From Stichopus chloronotus (taxonomy: Eukaryota > Echinodermata > Holothuroidea > Aspidochirotida > Stichopodidae): a stretch of DNA of 64,000 bases. The stretch covers positions 11,017,526 through 11,081,525 of the forward strand of contig CM037849.1 of assembly GCA_021234535.1 (NCBI GenBank), in the 5' to 3' direction. The position numbers and the translations under genes were made by a program. A model generated the notes under the pieces. That model was not told the DNA's origin. It did no database searches and was given only the letters and a program-made list of their open reading frames with translations. Of this stretch, positions 32,339 through 64,000 are shown piece by piece; within the stretch, counting starts at the first letter, position 1, and the number at the start of each line of letters is the position of its first letter.

Positions 32339-35300
32339 TATTCCTGGTTTTGAAATGTGCTGGACCAAAGGACTGTTTATACTTCTTATATACAAGCTGT
32401 AAAACCTGCCTAAAATAGCTTTTGATTAAGTAGTTTTGATTAAGCTATCGTACCTTCTTCTTTTGGTCCGAAAGTGAACAAGAAGTCGGTCAAATTCCTG
32501 TCAGAATTGCTTTCGTACAGAAGGTTCGTTGTGCTTATTTACCCCCCCCCCCCCACCCTGAATTCCTAGTTATTGTGCCCCTTTTTTGGTCAGTATAAGC
32601 CCCTTAAAGTTTTTGCTTTTTAGGTGACTTTATCAATTTAAATCGGAATTTTTTTTTACAACTTGTATATTGAAGCAAGAGAGCCATTTGCAAAATGGAG
32701 GCAATTGATGTAATTTTGAGGATGCTTTACGCTCCTGTAGGCTAGCGGAGGGTAAGATATGTAATGCCTTGTCACTCACTTTGGAGGCGTTGAAAAGTTT
32801 GTTGACCTCTACCTCAAAAAAGTAAGGGAAAGTAAAAGTGCCATGGACGGTAAATGTGTCAGCTCCTTATGTTAAGGTGGATGTTTGTGGAGATATGAAT
32901 AGTGGTATGCTACTAAACACTTGCAGTATTACCAGTGAATGACGTCATTTTAACTTCAATTGTGTTTAAGCCAAAAGTTTTACACTTGGCAACTTGATAC
33001 GGCGAAAGATTGTCAATGAGTGACTAAAACGTTACCGTAGGCACTACGTCGACCTATATGATTCGTTATTACTACATTGCCTACCACGTAGTAAGTGTCA
33101 AAATTGGTCGCATTCTACCTGCATGTTATAATCGAATTACGTAGAAATTAACAACTTCAACACCAAATGCACACTGTAAATCCATACCGATTGTGCAGCG
33201 CTTAGATCTCTTCCATTCGCGCATGAGAAGCGCATTTGGTATTGCCATGTTACTTTTTATGACACGCAGTGACAATATATCGATTCCGTTGCGACTAGCT
33301 GTGGAACGTGTTAGGTCACCAAATCAACTCAGCAATTACATAGGTCTTTCGCATACGGAAATATATATTGACATTTAAGATCAAACTGCAGGAAATCAAA
33401 CACCAATTGAGAGGACTATGGCATACCAAATGATCAGCAAATTTGATTAAAAAAAAAATTCTCTGATCTATGATAAACGCATTGTCCGAGAACCTACATT
33501 ATCTAAAACAAAAACCTGATGGAAATCCCATTTAATCGACTGATAAAACTGGTTTAATAGAAATTGCTTTGTTAAAGCGAGATGCTACACAGTTACTCCA
33601 GAAGTTTGAGGAGATGTTTATGTTTTACCGTTCGATAATGCCAGTTTACACTCTTTTTTTTTAGTCAGGTCTGAGTGGGATTTTGAAACACAAAACCTAC
33701 ATCTCACACTGATAAACCTAAATTGTTAAAGAGTAACAGTTAACCGTTTTGATTTTGTCTCGTATGAAGAAGTCCTTTTGCTAGGATAGTACTGTACTGG
33801 GGGCGCGCCCCCCCCCCCCCCCCCCTCACAGAAGAAAAATGTTGGGATTTCTGTTGTAGTTGGCAGCTTTATAAATTTGAGTTACATGTGTAACTTCTTA
33901 GTACATGAACTGATTTCCAACAGTTTTCATTCAAACATGTTTGAACATTTAAGAAGCAGTGCAGGAAATTCCTAGCGCCCAAGGACGTTGCTCACTACCA
34001 TTGCATGTCCACTGCGTATACTCATTAAAACAAGAGTGCAAATTAATATACATAAAAAGATGTAACTTTGCCATAGAATCACTTCACTCAAGAATCAGTA
34101 ATGTTCTTTGCTATAAATTGCTTTGTACTGAGTCAACAAAAATTTTCAACAGAAGGGGGCCAACACCAGAATGACCCCACATATGGAAAAAGCATGCGTA
34201 ACCACTTGTCTGGTTTCTTGTGCACCTGATCCTTCCTTAAAGCTGGCCTTCCGAAAAGTACCGAAAAGTTACGATCGCATACGCGATACCATGGCTTTCA
34301 AGCAGCGGGCAGTCCTTTGTCATATTCCGGACGGTACTAGACTTTGCAAAGTCTTTCTCGGCGAATGAATTCCCCTCCTTTGACACATTCCTCACAATTT
34401 GAGCTGCAGCCTTCTTAAACCCAACCGAGAATATGTACTCACCTAGTGATCGCGTTTCTCTGTGATCGCCGTCCGGCGAGGGCAGCGATCAATGAAGGGG
34501 AGTAAACACTATTTCGGAGGAGCAGTACAGTAAATACATGGATGTTTCTTCAGAGATGGCGGAACCAAGATTAGGAACAGAAACTTTCCAGCCCAAGCAG
34601 ACTCTGCAGAGTCTAGGACGGTACCTGTATTTCCTAATCTCGCAACCCTTCTTGTCTATTTGACAAATATCTTTGTCCTTTCATGCAACAAGTCATTGTC
34701 AGGCACCTACGAGTCAACGTGGTTTGCGGTGACCAAGATGTCCGGTTTCCAAGATTTGATAGGTAATGCGATCTATAAGGCCTTGCAGAGTAGCAACAGA
34801 TACAACTCGGACTGCAACTACAAATACTAACTCTTTGGACAACTGACGCATTTGCCATTAATGGCACTTTAAACTTTCCGTACCTTAAGCAAGGTTACTG
34901 AGGAATTTGCCTCATAGGTTGTGGACGTTTTTCTTTTCCGCAGCGATAAGCTAAACGAAAAAGAAGAAGACGAAAAAAAAAACTCGTGTGCTACGCTGCG
35001 TGTAGTCTTGGTCAAGACTTATTGTATCTTTCCGGCCCTACTCCCACAATCCACCACCACCACGTACAGTATATGCAATATGCCCACAGTACAATAATGA
35101 TAAAATATAAGGGCGCCCATCCTCGGACCTGCATTTCCTCTGACCGCGTCCGTCCACCCGTGACCGGAGCAGTTTTGGTATAGGGTGAGGGCGCTCTGTA
35201 TGTACAACATATGCAACTTCTGAAAGATTCGAACCTGTACAAGTTAATGAAAGAAAAGAACTTACCATCGTCTTATCACAAGACTACGCTGGGTGTTTCA

Positions 35301-35741
35301 CACCATCCTCAAATCGCCTACTTCAATATTTAATCCACGAAAGAGCCCATCCGATAGTATAAAATACCGAAAAACTTGCCGCTCAAAGGTCAAATTGAGG
35401 GGCTTTCACTGACAGTGAACAAATGCATGCGAATCTGCAGTGCACGGAGAAAATCAGATAAATGATAAGGGCGGGAAGGGGGGGGGGGGGCGGCGGTGGG
35501 AATTACAACAAGGAAAGATTATAACACTAACATTTCTTGACATCTTCCAAATAAATGGAAGTGACCAAATGTTTAACAAACCCAACGTCTGTAGGCCCTG
35601 ACGGCTCCATTCAACGATTTTCCAGTTTCGGTGACTTTTAAAGTTAGTGGGTGACAATGGTATGGAGAAAAGTCTAGAGGGAATCAAATCGTTTCATCCA
35701 ACAAATCGCACTTCTCTGCTTCCGTATTCTAATGAACAAAA
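32339..35741. other. No gene seen
   Basis: About 3.4 kb without a recognisable exon. C runs at 32542-32554 and 33808-33825; the latter is joined to a 14-bp palindrome GGGGGCGCGCCCCC near 33799-33812. TGACGTCA at 32940-32947; G run at 35478-35490. Open frames of 60-77 codons show no domain. Confidence 0.4.
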
Positions 35742-36103
35742 TTTTAGGGGCTTTCATTGAGTTGGTTCACAAATTTCATAATAGTTTGTCACATCTGTTA
35801 GATATTACTCATATGTTGATGGTCAAAACTAAGAAATTCTGATGATCTGACACTCAGCCGAATCAACAGTTATGATGTAATTAATGATCAAACGAAAAAG
35901 AAAAGAAGAAAAAAAAAGATCGCTAACTGCAAATCTGTGACCAGCCACTTTTTACTAAAACTTACTGAGCCTTTGCAACACATGTTCGTGAAAAACTACA
36001 ATTTCTCGCATTTTTAGTAAGCATAGGAACATTACATTAGACTAATTAGAATTATTGGCATGCATCACAGAGTAAACAATGTCAACTCAACCAGCCTGTT
36101 TAA
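35742..36103 (-). mobile_element. TTAA-bounded MITE, copy 3 of 3 (reversed)
   Basis: Left end TTTAGGGGCTTTCATTGAGTTGG (about 35743), right end GTCAACTCAACCAGCCTGTTTAA (to about 36103). The interior matches copies 1 and 2 as the reverse complement, for example 'ACTCATATGTTGATGGTCAAA' around 35810 and 'CTGTGACCAG' around 35934. More diverged than the other two. Confidence 0.6.
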
Positions 36104-39100
36104 CATAGTATCCGGCGAGTGGTCACTATAAACATGCATGATATGTGAGGATTGGCTGGAGTACCTCTAGTCATGAATATGTAATGCGGAAAAGCTGTGG
36201 GGATGGCGCTCTTTCTTTAAACTTGGGCACATTGAAGTTAGTCGTTCGGAAACATGAAGCACGACCCCGAAAAGGTCATGATTGACTATAACGCCATGTA
36301 AGCTGGTTTTGATAAGTATATTTAGACAAATTGATATCCATAACTGCCCCTGGTGTCCTTGTGACGTCATTCATTGTTATGCACTCAGTCTTAAGTCTTA
36401 AGTTATGTAGCTGGAATAAGCTCCCTTTTGAAAATCTATTTAACAAGACGCTTTATGACGTCATCCTAGGAATCACTCCAACGTAAAGCTCTCTGCCTAA
36501 CAATATTCAAATTATTCTTCTACGTCGCACATGCTTTCATGGATTTTTTGTGCAAACTTCCATACAATCTTTCTTTGGTAATGGGCCATTTGGAGAATTC
36601 ATGAACTGTTGGGTCTGAGAATCCCTGTGCACTGTAAGGTTCATTTTATAAACAGTAGCGTCGCCAAAAGGGGATGGGAAGGGGACATTCTCCCTGGTAA
36701 ACCCAGTGTCCCCTCTTGTAACCGCAACTGACATTTGGAATTTAAACAAAAAGGGATCTCCTGTAGTCAGAGAATTCAGAAGTTCTTCACAATTTATTGT
36801 AATTTCAACCCGTGTTTAATCAATACAGTTACCCTTTAAATGATTATTTTAATACTTCACAGATACCTTAACACCCAATGGCTTCCACTGGACCCCCACG
36901 GGGACATTGCTTCTGGACTTGAAGTTATCCAACTTTGGTTTTGAACCTGTCTTTAGTCATACTTGGAGTACTTGGAGTCCAACGTTGTTTAGTCTGAAGA
37001 ATTGCGCTTCACAAGGATGACTTTAATACATCACAATACCGTAATACCCAGTAGCTTTAAAGTTGACGTCATATTGATTCTGGTTTTAACTGTTTGTGTG
37101 CCTTGTCATAAAACAGCATAAATTAAGATCAAACTCACCATTAGGTTAAAGAGAGTAGAGTGCTAAATATGATTGGTTTATATATTCTTATCTTCAGTAT
37201 ATTTGTCATGTTAATTGGACACCCACCTAACCGTAACCATTGTTTCTCTGAGCTGAAAGAAGTTGCCGTGTGTAACCACTCATAAACTTTATACCTGTGC
37301 CTTATTTGAAACATGTGTTAGATCTAGAATGTGTTCCTTAAGATTACGTTTACCTTAACTTTACGTCTAAGTTTGTATTCCGCGTAGTTTTGTTTGATGT
37401 TTATTTGATACGTTTACATATTTGGCTATTGTTTGGTTAATAATTGTCTTACTTATGATTTCGGAAAAGAACAAATTTGTCGGATTTTATTGACAAAGAC
37501 GGATTAAATAAAGTAACTTGTCAAGCAACTTGTTCTTGTTCAGATAAGTTGGTCGATTTGCTCTCAGTCATAGAGCAGGTTGTATATGCTGATCTATGGT
37601 AACCGAGCCAGACACTTTAAAAAGTGGTAGCGTTATTCAACTTTTCAACTGTTCTATCGGTTGACCCCCATGTCAGGTTCAATATAACTTACAGAACTTT
37701 ACAAAGAAACAGACATCATAAAAGCGGAAATAAAACATTCCTGATAAAGGCACTTCTTTTTTGCCTTGTGCGTCATCTCTGCTCTTCCCCAACCTTTCGG
37801 CTCGTTCCACCTCATCCTTTTTCTCATCCACAACCTCCTCATCCAATCCTGGCAAACTTTTATTTATTTCACGCAGTTTGAAGGTTTCATTTTCTGTCGT
37901 TTAGTTTTCAGTAATCAGTAAAAGAAATGTAATCACTTAAATTATCTTGATGATGCAAAGTTACAAAATGTGTATTTACGAGGAAGGAGACCGCTCTATA
38001 TATAGTACTAAGAAAATATGAAATAAGTTCGGTCTGTTTAATTTTATTGATAGTGATTGACCACTGAAGAAAACTGGTATCTCATAAAAGGAGAAATATT
38101 TTCTCTCCTTATTGGTCGTCCTTTAGTAGCACGTTCGGTTTAGAAGTCACGAAGAAATATTTATTTCAAAATGTGCATTGCGTATTTGGGACTTGTGATG
38201 TCACCCATCTATCCCACTATATACCCACTGTCACATGGATACCCTTTGTATCTTTCTTGCTCAGACAATTCTTTCTTCATACAGCAATATATTTGAGTTA
38301 GGAACACGATATGGGGTTTGGGGTTTGCCTGCAGTGGAAACTTTCTCTTTCATTTAGAAACCCCTTGAATTGCCAGTAACTTATGCTTTCGAATCTTCCG
38401 TTCATGTAACATTATCATTTTGGCTGATTTTCATTCCTTACATCGTTTTTGAATGAAAGAAATCCTTTCCACGTACGCCCGCCCCTCCCATGCGCTCACA
38501 CATCTGTTATCCTCAATGGAAAGAAACAACGGCATTTAAGTCTATTTCTTTGTTCTTTGCTTGTTGGGGAGGGGGGGGGGGAGCTGAGGGGTAGGTTCTT
38601 GAGTGACTGTCATACATTAAAGTGTACTATTTATTTTATATAGCCCAACATTTATATCATATACAATATATATGGTATGTGATATTTTGAAAAAAAACGC
38701 ATGGAAGAGACACATGACGAACTGTCAAAAAGATCAAATAAATGAAATGAAAATTTATGTAAGAACCAGCGATGAAGATGATTTATATTTCATACTTACT
38801 GGTTATCATTCATATTATTTCAGTTTATTCCTCCCCCCCCCCCCCCCGCTCCATCCATGGACCGTATTTCCCCTCTGTTGTCCACTCCCTCTGTGCCGTC
38901 CGATATAGTTTCAGATGAGAAGGTCGAATAGTAACGAACTATAGCACCACATCTGATGAGTGGCTTACATGCAGTGTTGGGTCTAAATATCTCTTTGGCG
39001 CCAAATTGAACAATATAATTATAAATTGTTCATTTCAGTGTTTCAATAGGACTCTCTAAGTCTTTAGATAAACAGTGGGATGGGGAGCGCTGATACGGCT

Positions 39101-40909
39101 TAAACTGCATACAGTGCTGTGGAGACAAATTCATTCCAAGCAGAGATCACACAATAAGAAATAGAGTGCCGCGTGGGGCCAATTATTCAACGATACAATT
39201 TTTTCTTCCTTTAGGGTACTTAATTTGAATTTGAAGTTTTTGCTACAGTACATCTCTAAAAGTGACATCTAATGCATCGTGTTTGTATTTGTACAAGCAG
39301 TGTATTCATACTTGCTACATATTGTATTCATATTTACTACACACTGTATTGATATCTGCAATATATATTCTTAATAATTTCTACCTTCTCCATTCATAGC
39401 CTATCTGCTATATGCTGTACACGCTGTCCTCTTCTTCTTTTTTTGACACACATTCTTTCCATATCTGCCACATATTGTATTCATCATAGCTCGTAAATTG
39501 CAACTCATAATGTTCATACGAGATACATTCGCTAATACACTTAATTGTTTCTGCTGATTAACATCTGGAGAAGAACGTTGTGCGTATTTTTTTAAATTAC
39601 ACCCTCACCAATGAATAAGATAATTAGATTTACTTAATTGGATGTGAAGAGGCAGAGATTGCCCTTGTTGTTGTTCTATTTTGCTCGTGTATATTTCTTC
39701 ATTGTATATATACACTAAATCAATACTTTCCTTCGTTATACGTTACTTCATCAATTGAAGCACGTAGTAAAGTCCGCGACCATGTTTTTTTTTTTTTTTC
39801 GCTTCCACCACTTTAAGGTATTTTTTCTTTATTTCATCTTGTCATTTTCTGAAATATCTGATTGTTCATGAACGAAATAAATTAAAACTTAGGCGATTGT
39901 TAATCGGGTTACCCTTAAGAGGTAGAAGTGAATGTATATGGTTGACAATGATCCAAGAATATTCTCCTATGCAGTCCTTCAGTTGCATTTTTCCTTCCAT
40001 TTTTCCTTCCTATGCATTTTCCATCCTCATGTTTTGTTCTTGCTTCCATGGTAATGATAGATTTAACGTCCACAAACGATATTGATCCATTCTTTGGTCA
40101 ATATAATCAAGTACTAATGCTTCACCTTTAAATTGACTCTCAAATTTTATTTTACATAACTCACGCCATATACAGAACAACAAACATTGTTTAATAATCT
40201 GTTACAAACGAAAAGCACGGCGATTTATTTACGCAGGCATTCAAATCTGTTTACAGTATCATCGATAAATATAATAAGAGATTACTAAATTATAATTAAC
40301 TTTCAAGTTATGGTCTACCGAGGTAAACTTCCTATGTGTAGGAGATACTGTTGGGTAATAAGTTAATTTCTTATGAAAGAAAAAGAATATTCAAGTCGAA
40401 GGTGAACCTATGACTCAGTTTGACTGATATTAGTGGTTTTGCATTCTCATACAAAATGAAAGCGAGATTTTTTTTCTTTGCTGTGTGTTCTTGTTGTGTG
40501 AAATGTGTGATTAATTTAGTTAGAGACAAAGCTGTTGTGACATCGAGTCAGTGTGCAGTGGGTGGTACGTTAATTATGTCCCATGCAGTTTCTTGTTAAT
40601 ATGTTCTCTTGGTGATTGTATAGGTGGAGGATGGGGGACTATTTTGGAGAGGCGGTCCACATTCTGAATGTAAATTGCTCTGCAGTTTTTTCAAAGTCAA
40701 AGTGACCTTTGACAAGTCATTCTACAACAGAGTAAGAACAAATTATGAGTTGGGCAGGGAAAATATCCAAGATTTTTCTTAATATTAACATTGATAACGT
40801 TAGGCCTACCAGCATTGTACGAGTAAAACTAATGTCCCCTCATCCGGTATTCATCTTTCAACGATATTTATATAAATAATGCATCTTTCGTTGGTGGTGT
40901 TACGTAAAA
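36104..40909. other. No gene seen; region 3' of the FReD gene
   Basis: About 4.8 kb with no recognisable exon. TGACGTCA at 36362-36369, 36456-36463 and 37064-37071; G run 38571-38581; C run 38833-38847; a short degenerate TATTCATA..CTACATA repeat at about 39298-39365; T run near 39786-39799. A partial DR1-like motif (TGACCTTTGACAA) lies near 40703. Confidence 0.4.
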
Positions 40910-40915
40910 TTTATT
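40910..40915 (-). terminator. Polyadenylation signal AATAAA of the FReD gene
   Basis: AATAAA on the minus strand lies about 87 bases downstream of the FReD stop codon (41002-41004), a normal distance for a short 3'UTR. No other candidate lies closer. Confidence 0.55.
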
Positions 40916-41001
40916 GAAATAAAACAGCAACGGCGAATGTGGAAAAAAAAAAACGTTAGCGAACAGATCGGAAAAAATGCTTAGTATAGACCAGGCTGCC
41001 A

Positions 41002-59833
<18,832 letters not shown>

Positions 59834-62189
59834 GGTTGGTTCGAAGCACAGTTACTGTGAGAAGTTGGTTACTCTCCGAATATCAGGAATAAAATGACAC
59901 GTTTAAACTTCCCGTATCAACGACAACCCAGGGATGTCCACTGACGTAACAGACAGACGTCATTCAGTCACGTGAGCATCCTAGATACGTGGCGAGTTCC
60001 ACTTGGAAAACTTAGGACTCAACGATAACAAATTTGATACTTCACTTGAGCCTGCCACGTGTAAGGACGACTGCAAACCCAGACATAAATAAATTCTCAC
60101 ACTAAAATAAAATAAACAACAAATGAGAAAAGCCGTGAAATCATGACATGTTCCAGATACAAATGCTTTAAAGAGATACACTGTATAGTCTCCTACGTTA
60201 TTTCGAAACGAAAACAACGTACCAAGCATGAGCTACACGGCAATGAATCTAAGTCTTCCAATAACTCAGCGATGGGAGGTTGTTGAACTAGTCTGACTTT
60301 ATTTTTGGATTTGATATGATGGAAAACAAAACGTATTTTGTCGAGGGTTCCAAGAATGATTTCACTTCTAACTGAGGAGATTATATTCACAACGTGTCCT
60401 CGAAAACTTAACTTTTAAGAAATTATTTTGTTGTTTATAAAGTCATTTTTAAATTTCATAGCCGATGCTAGTCAAACAAATGCAGCTATGTGCACCTGAC
60501 GTATCCAATACTAAAAGTGGCTGTCAATGTTAACCTTCTTGAAAAGAGAAACTTAGTAAAAATGTCCATGATTTCTCACTGTTAGTACTTACCACTTATC
60601 CCTTCCTTTCAAGTTAACCTCATTTCTTCAAGTTTCATTTACAACAAAGCAGTAGCCAGTAGTAAATCAAAGCACCCAACGCTATGGATACTATACAACT
60701 TACAGACACTTACAGCTTGGATCAACTACACATTCAGGAAGAATCCCAAACATTGAAAAAAAAGTTCTTTTAAGTATTGTTTTCTTCTTTCTTTATTCAT
60801 CAGTTGTGTAAGATTTATTCTGATAAGTCCCGGGCGGTATACAAGGTATGGTTTATTGAATTTCCTCAGAGATCAACGATGTATGTGTTTTTAATTACAA
60901 TGCTCCTTTTACTGTAACATAATTTAAGGAATATTGTAATAACATTACCTAATATTTGAATGTTCCTGCGACAACCAACATTATATATTTGGTAGAATGA
61001 GTGTGACGGTGCCATGACTGTGTTATAACGTGCAATTGCAGTTACCAGTGTGCTGCGCTTTGATGTAGGATACATATTATAGTGTAACATGAGAGCAGAC
61101 ATTTCTTTATTGAAATCTGTGATTGGATAAAATTTTCTTCTGTAATGTAAAGATCTGATTGGTGCTAGCAGTCCCTGAGATAAATGTCACCTATGCCGTT
61201 TTGAAATTTATGCCGTCATGGATGGTAGGCTACTATGTGTTCCTATAGCTGATTAGTTTATCATTCCTAGTTCATCAAATGGTTTGTGTTATCAAAGTTC
61301 CTTTTATGATACTCATACTTTTGATGTTGAAGCTGTTGTTGTTTTGTGTTGGTCCATGTAGTTGAAAACTGAGAATGTCACATGACCGACAAAGCTCTTC
61401 TCTGTTAAGACAATATAGTGATAGTGTTAGCTTATTCGCTTTCAAAAAAGTAATTTCAAGAAATGATTTACCACGAAACAAAAGAAAAAAAATTAACCAA
61501 AGCGACCACAGAAAAACAGCTTATCAGAATAAGACAATATAAACAATAACAAGACAAACATAGCCACAAATGAGAACAAAAACAAACCAAAACAATGTAA
61601 ACAAAAAGAAAAAAATCAAAGCGACAAAAAAGAAAATACTACAAAAATGTAGAACGAAACATAACAGAAGGGATTATTCCATTTTCAGAACCAAAAGAAT
61701 AAATTCAGTTTGGTAATTTTGTTCGACGCAACCTGACCATGTTGTGTCTGTATATCGATAGCCGTACATTAACACATAGCTCTAACTACCTGTCGTATCC
61801 CACACCAACACCGTGTGTATTGAAATGCAATACAACATAGCTCGTCACACTGTATCCAAGTTCTTAAAAATTCACCGACATTGTCCCCGCTGATTGTATC
61901 ATCTTTATTTAACTTCCTTAACATTGTACAAACGATCTGAAAATAGTAAAACAATGAACCAGGAAGGAACAGATGGAAGATATTAAAGCTACTAACGAAA
62001 ACAAAATCCCTTCACTTCAATGAGCGCTTTTGAATTAGGCCTGAGTCAGTATTAAAGGTGGGGTGTCGACACTGAGCCATAGTCATAGAAACATGGAGTA
62101 GTAACGGGGTTGCTTTTCGTAGCAACATTCGAAATATAGGTCTAGCTAACACTGTTTATATATGAATAGGAGTACTATAGCGCAGTCAT
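59834..62189. other. Upstream of the FReD gene; no confirmed gene
   Basis: Contains the FReD promoter region. Two minus-strand open intervals bounded by plausible splice signals, 60223-60371 and 61790-61936, are described as findings; neither has a recognised domain. Confidence 0.35.
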
Positions 62190-62500
62190 AGGGGGCCTAC
62201 TATTAGTGCTAAAGCTTTTTCACATGTCATACAGTAGTACATTATTACTGCCATAGGAGAATCACTTATGCTATAATAGTAGTATGTAGTGACTCTGTTT
62301 ATATTTAATGCTGTAGTAGTAAACCACTACAGTGCTGTACTCGTGGTAGTGACTATAATGATACTTGTACTAATGCTATAGAAGTAGGCTAACTACAGAT
62401 GCCGTATAAGTGATGCATAGTATTACTAATGCTACAGTAGTATTCCTAGAGAAGAAGTAATACTACGATAGTAGTGATAAATGTAAATACTTCTAGTACT
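62190..62500. repeat. Degenerate TAG/CTA-rich repeat
   Basis: Variants of 'ACTAATGCTATAGTAGTA' recur about every 45-60 bp through the interval. Confidence 0.55.
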
Positions 62501-64000
62501 GAGCGAAAAAAAAAAGAAAAAAATGTGATAAAAAAAATAAAGGTGTTATCATAGTTACTATGAGAGGTCATAGTGGTACTATTCGTAATATGTGCAATAA
62601 TAGAAGTAGTTGTTTACATGTAAAGTAACCCTAGAAGAAGTATTAGCAACCGACGGTAGAATCGGCAAGAGTAGTAGTTTTGATAGTCGAGCACCCATTG
62701 TTGTGACGAAATTGTTACGTCATATCATGGTCTCTCCAAAATAGATACTAAACTAGGAATGTCTATGAACCTCACAATGCTGATCTTTTACGGCAAGGAG
62801 AATGAGAGGAAATTTAACACTGGAGTTCATTCACTATCAGGATCTATCATGATTGCTACAAGTTTACCTGCACTGCCTTCCCTTGGCTTGAGCACCTGTT
62901 TGTAAACAGCTCAGGGGAGCGTTTCTGAGTAGGGCTCATGTGAGATTATGTATAGCTTCATCGGCAATAAAATGCTGCGCATTGGTTAATATGTAGTACG
63001 GCAAACCTTTGGGAACCCTTTTACCGTTTATGCCAGCTATTATGACATTGGGTTGAATGAAACAGAAATTGAATATGTCTAAAGTCAGATAACTTTCATA
63101 ACAAATTTGCAACGAACGCCCTTCACTCTAAAGGTGGACTCAGCCAGTGAACGGGATTCCTCCTTTACTTATTTTCTATAGCAACGATGTTTACATCTTG
63201 TGCAAGCTAGTGCTTATCACTTCTACTTTCACGAGTTACCGGTTACACTTAATCGGCAATGCATATGTGCCATGGGCAAGTGCTACTTGCACATTAGTCA
63301 GCACCAGCATTATATATTGATCTAAACACAGGAATTAAACTCCTAACGTCAATTTCAACTGGTTCAACATAGTTCTTTCGATAGATTTGCCATTAAGTTT
63401 TTCTGGGACTAAGACATAATGCGCCCGCATAAAACGGCCGAGATCGTCTTTAATTACTTGGTTGCGTGCAGACAGGAATAATATCAGTTTGTGATAAACT
63501 TTTTCCATGACAAATCCTGTGATCACTGGGAAACCATCTTGTAAATCCTGCAGTGAAATTTCTTTCACAAGTGAAACATGAGTTGTCTGACACACATCAA
63601 CGATAAAGAATAATATCTTTCAGAGTGTCTTAAGTGATGACACTCTCAAGTATTGAATTTAAGTTTATGAAGAAGTGACGTCATGACAAGATGGCTCTGA
63701 CTGTCTGACATACTAGTGAGTATAGAGTCACCTTACAGAAAACTTTTGAGAAAATTAAAGTTCCCTTTAGGAAACAGTGATCACTTTGGCTATCCTTCAA
63801 AGTTTCGAGGGAATTGATGAAAGAATCACGTACACTTAGAAAATCTAATCAGATTAACGCATCAATGTATCTCATTGGTAAAACTGGTCGGAATTTGCAA
63901 TGGACAAGACAAAGAATACAGTTGGGGTTTTGTGGTACTGTCAGTTTTTTTTTTTCCACAATCGATTACTTTAAGTGAGTCGTGCAAAACACTGACCTCA
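62501..64000. other. No confirmed gene
   Basis: Mostly non-coding. An 84-codon minus-strand interval (63335-63586) begins at a fair acceptor (TTTATCGTTGATGTGTGTCAG region) and ends with a stop. It reads like protein but I do not recognise it. TGACGTCA at 63676-63683. Confidence 0.35.

Noticed and set aside
59841..59852. GGTTCGAAGCAC, resembling a tRNA T-arm
   Set aside because: No cloverleaf could be built around it; no tRNA gene was found anywhere in the window by eye.

Overview
This is a eukaryotic, AT-rich, intron- and repeat-dominated window, not a bacterial one. Coding sequence is sparse and interrupted by GT-AG (once GC-AG) introns. Two identifiable gene families are present: SLC5-type sodium-coupled solute transporters and a secreted fibrinogen-related lectin-like protein. 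There are also two broken LINE reverse-transcriptase tails, short inverted-repeat DNA transposons, and arrays of a repeat carrying the 13-mer AGGTCAAAGGTCA. Together these suggest a marine invertebrate deuterostome, most likely an echinoderm. A holothurian is possible, but that is inference from gene families and repeat style, not a match I could check.

Layout: 1-21 kb has no gene I can identify. It holds a degraded three-copy repeat (0.54-1.37 kb), a LINE tail (1.8-2.5 kb), a TTAA-bounded MITE (3.05-3.42 kb), a complete non-autonomous hAT-like element with an 8-bp target duplication (4.86-5.64 kb), three AGGTCAAAGGTCA-type arrays (6.3-7.05, 9.7-10.2, 11.56-12.67 kb) and a 580-bp TIR element (12.98-13.56 kb). 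At 21.28-21.63 kb and 29.91-30.27 kb, both on the minus strand, are two paralogous first coding exons of a sodium-coupled monocarboxylate transporter-like protein. They end at the same residue and phase, and no later exon is visible between them. A second LINE tail lies at 23.4-23.75 kb. From 31 to 36 kb there are two more copies of the TTAA MITE and a TIR element filled with a minisatellite built on AGATATCT.

From 59,833 down to 41,002 on the minus strand lies one complete gene of five coding exons. It encodes a 241-residue secreted protein: signal peptide, very short linker, one fibrinogen C-terminal (FReD) domain. All splice phases agree. Its second intron is about 15.5 kb and holds only repeats. 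The last 4 kb (59.9-64 kb) has no recognised gene, only a few splice-bounded open frames of uncertain status.

The two gene families are not obviously linked in function: one is a membrane uptake transporter, the other a secreted recognition-type protein. I did not find a clearly new multi-gene system. The most interesting points are the paired transporter first exons (one with a GC donor), the altered calcium-site region of the FReD, the repeats that disperse nuclear-receptor DR1-type motifs, the excess of the palindrome TGACGTCA, and the unusual number of long G/C homopolymers.
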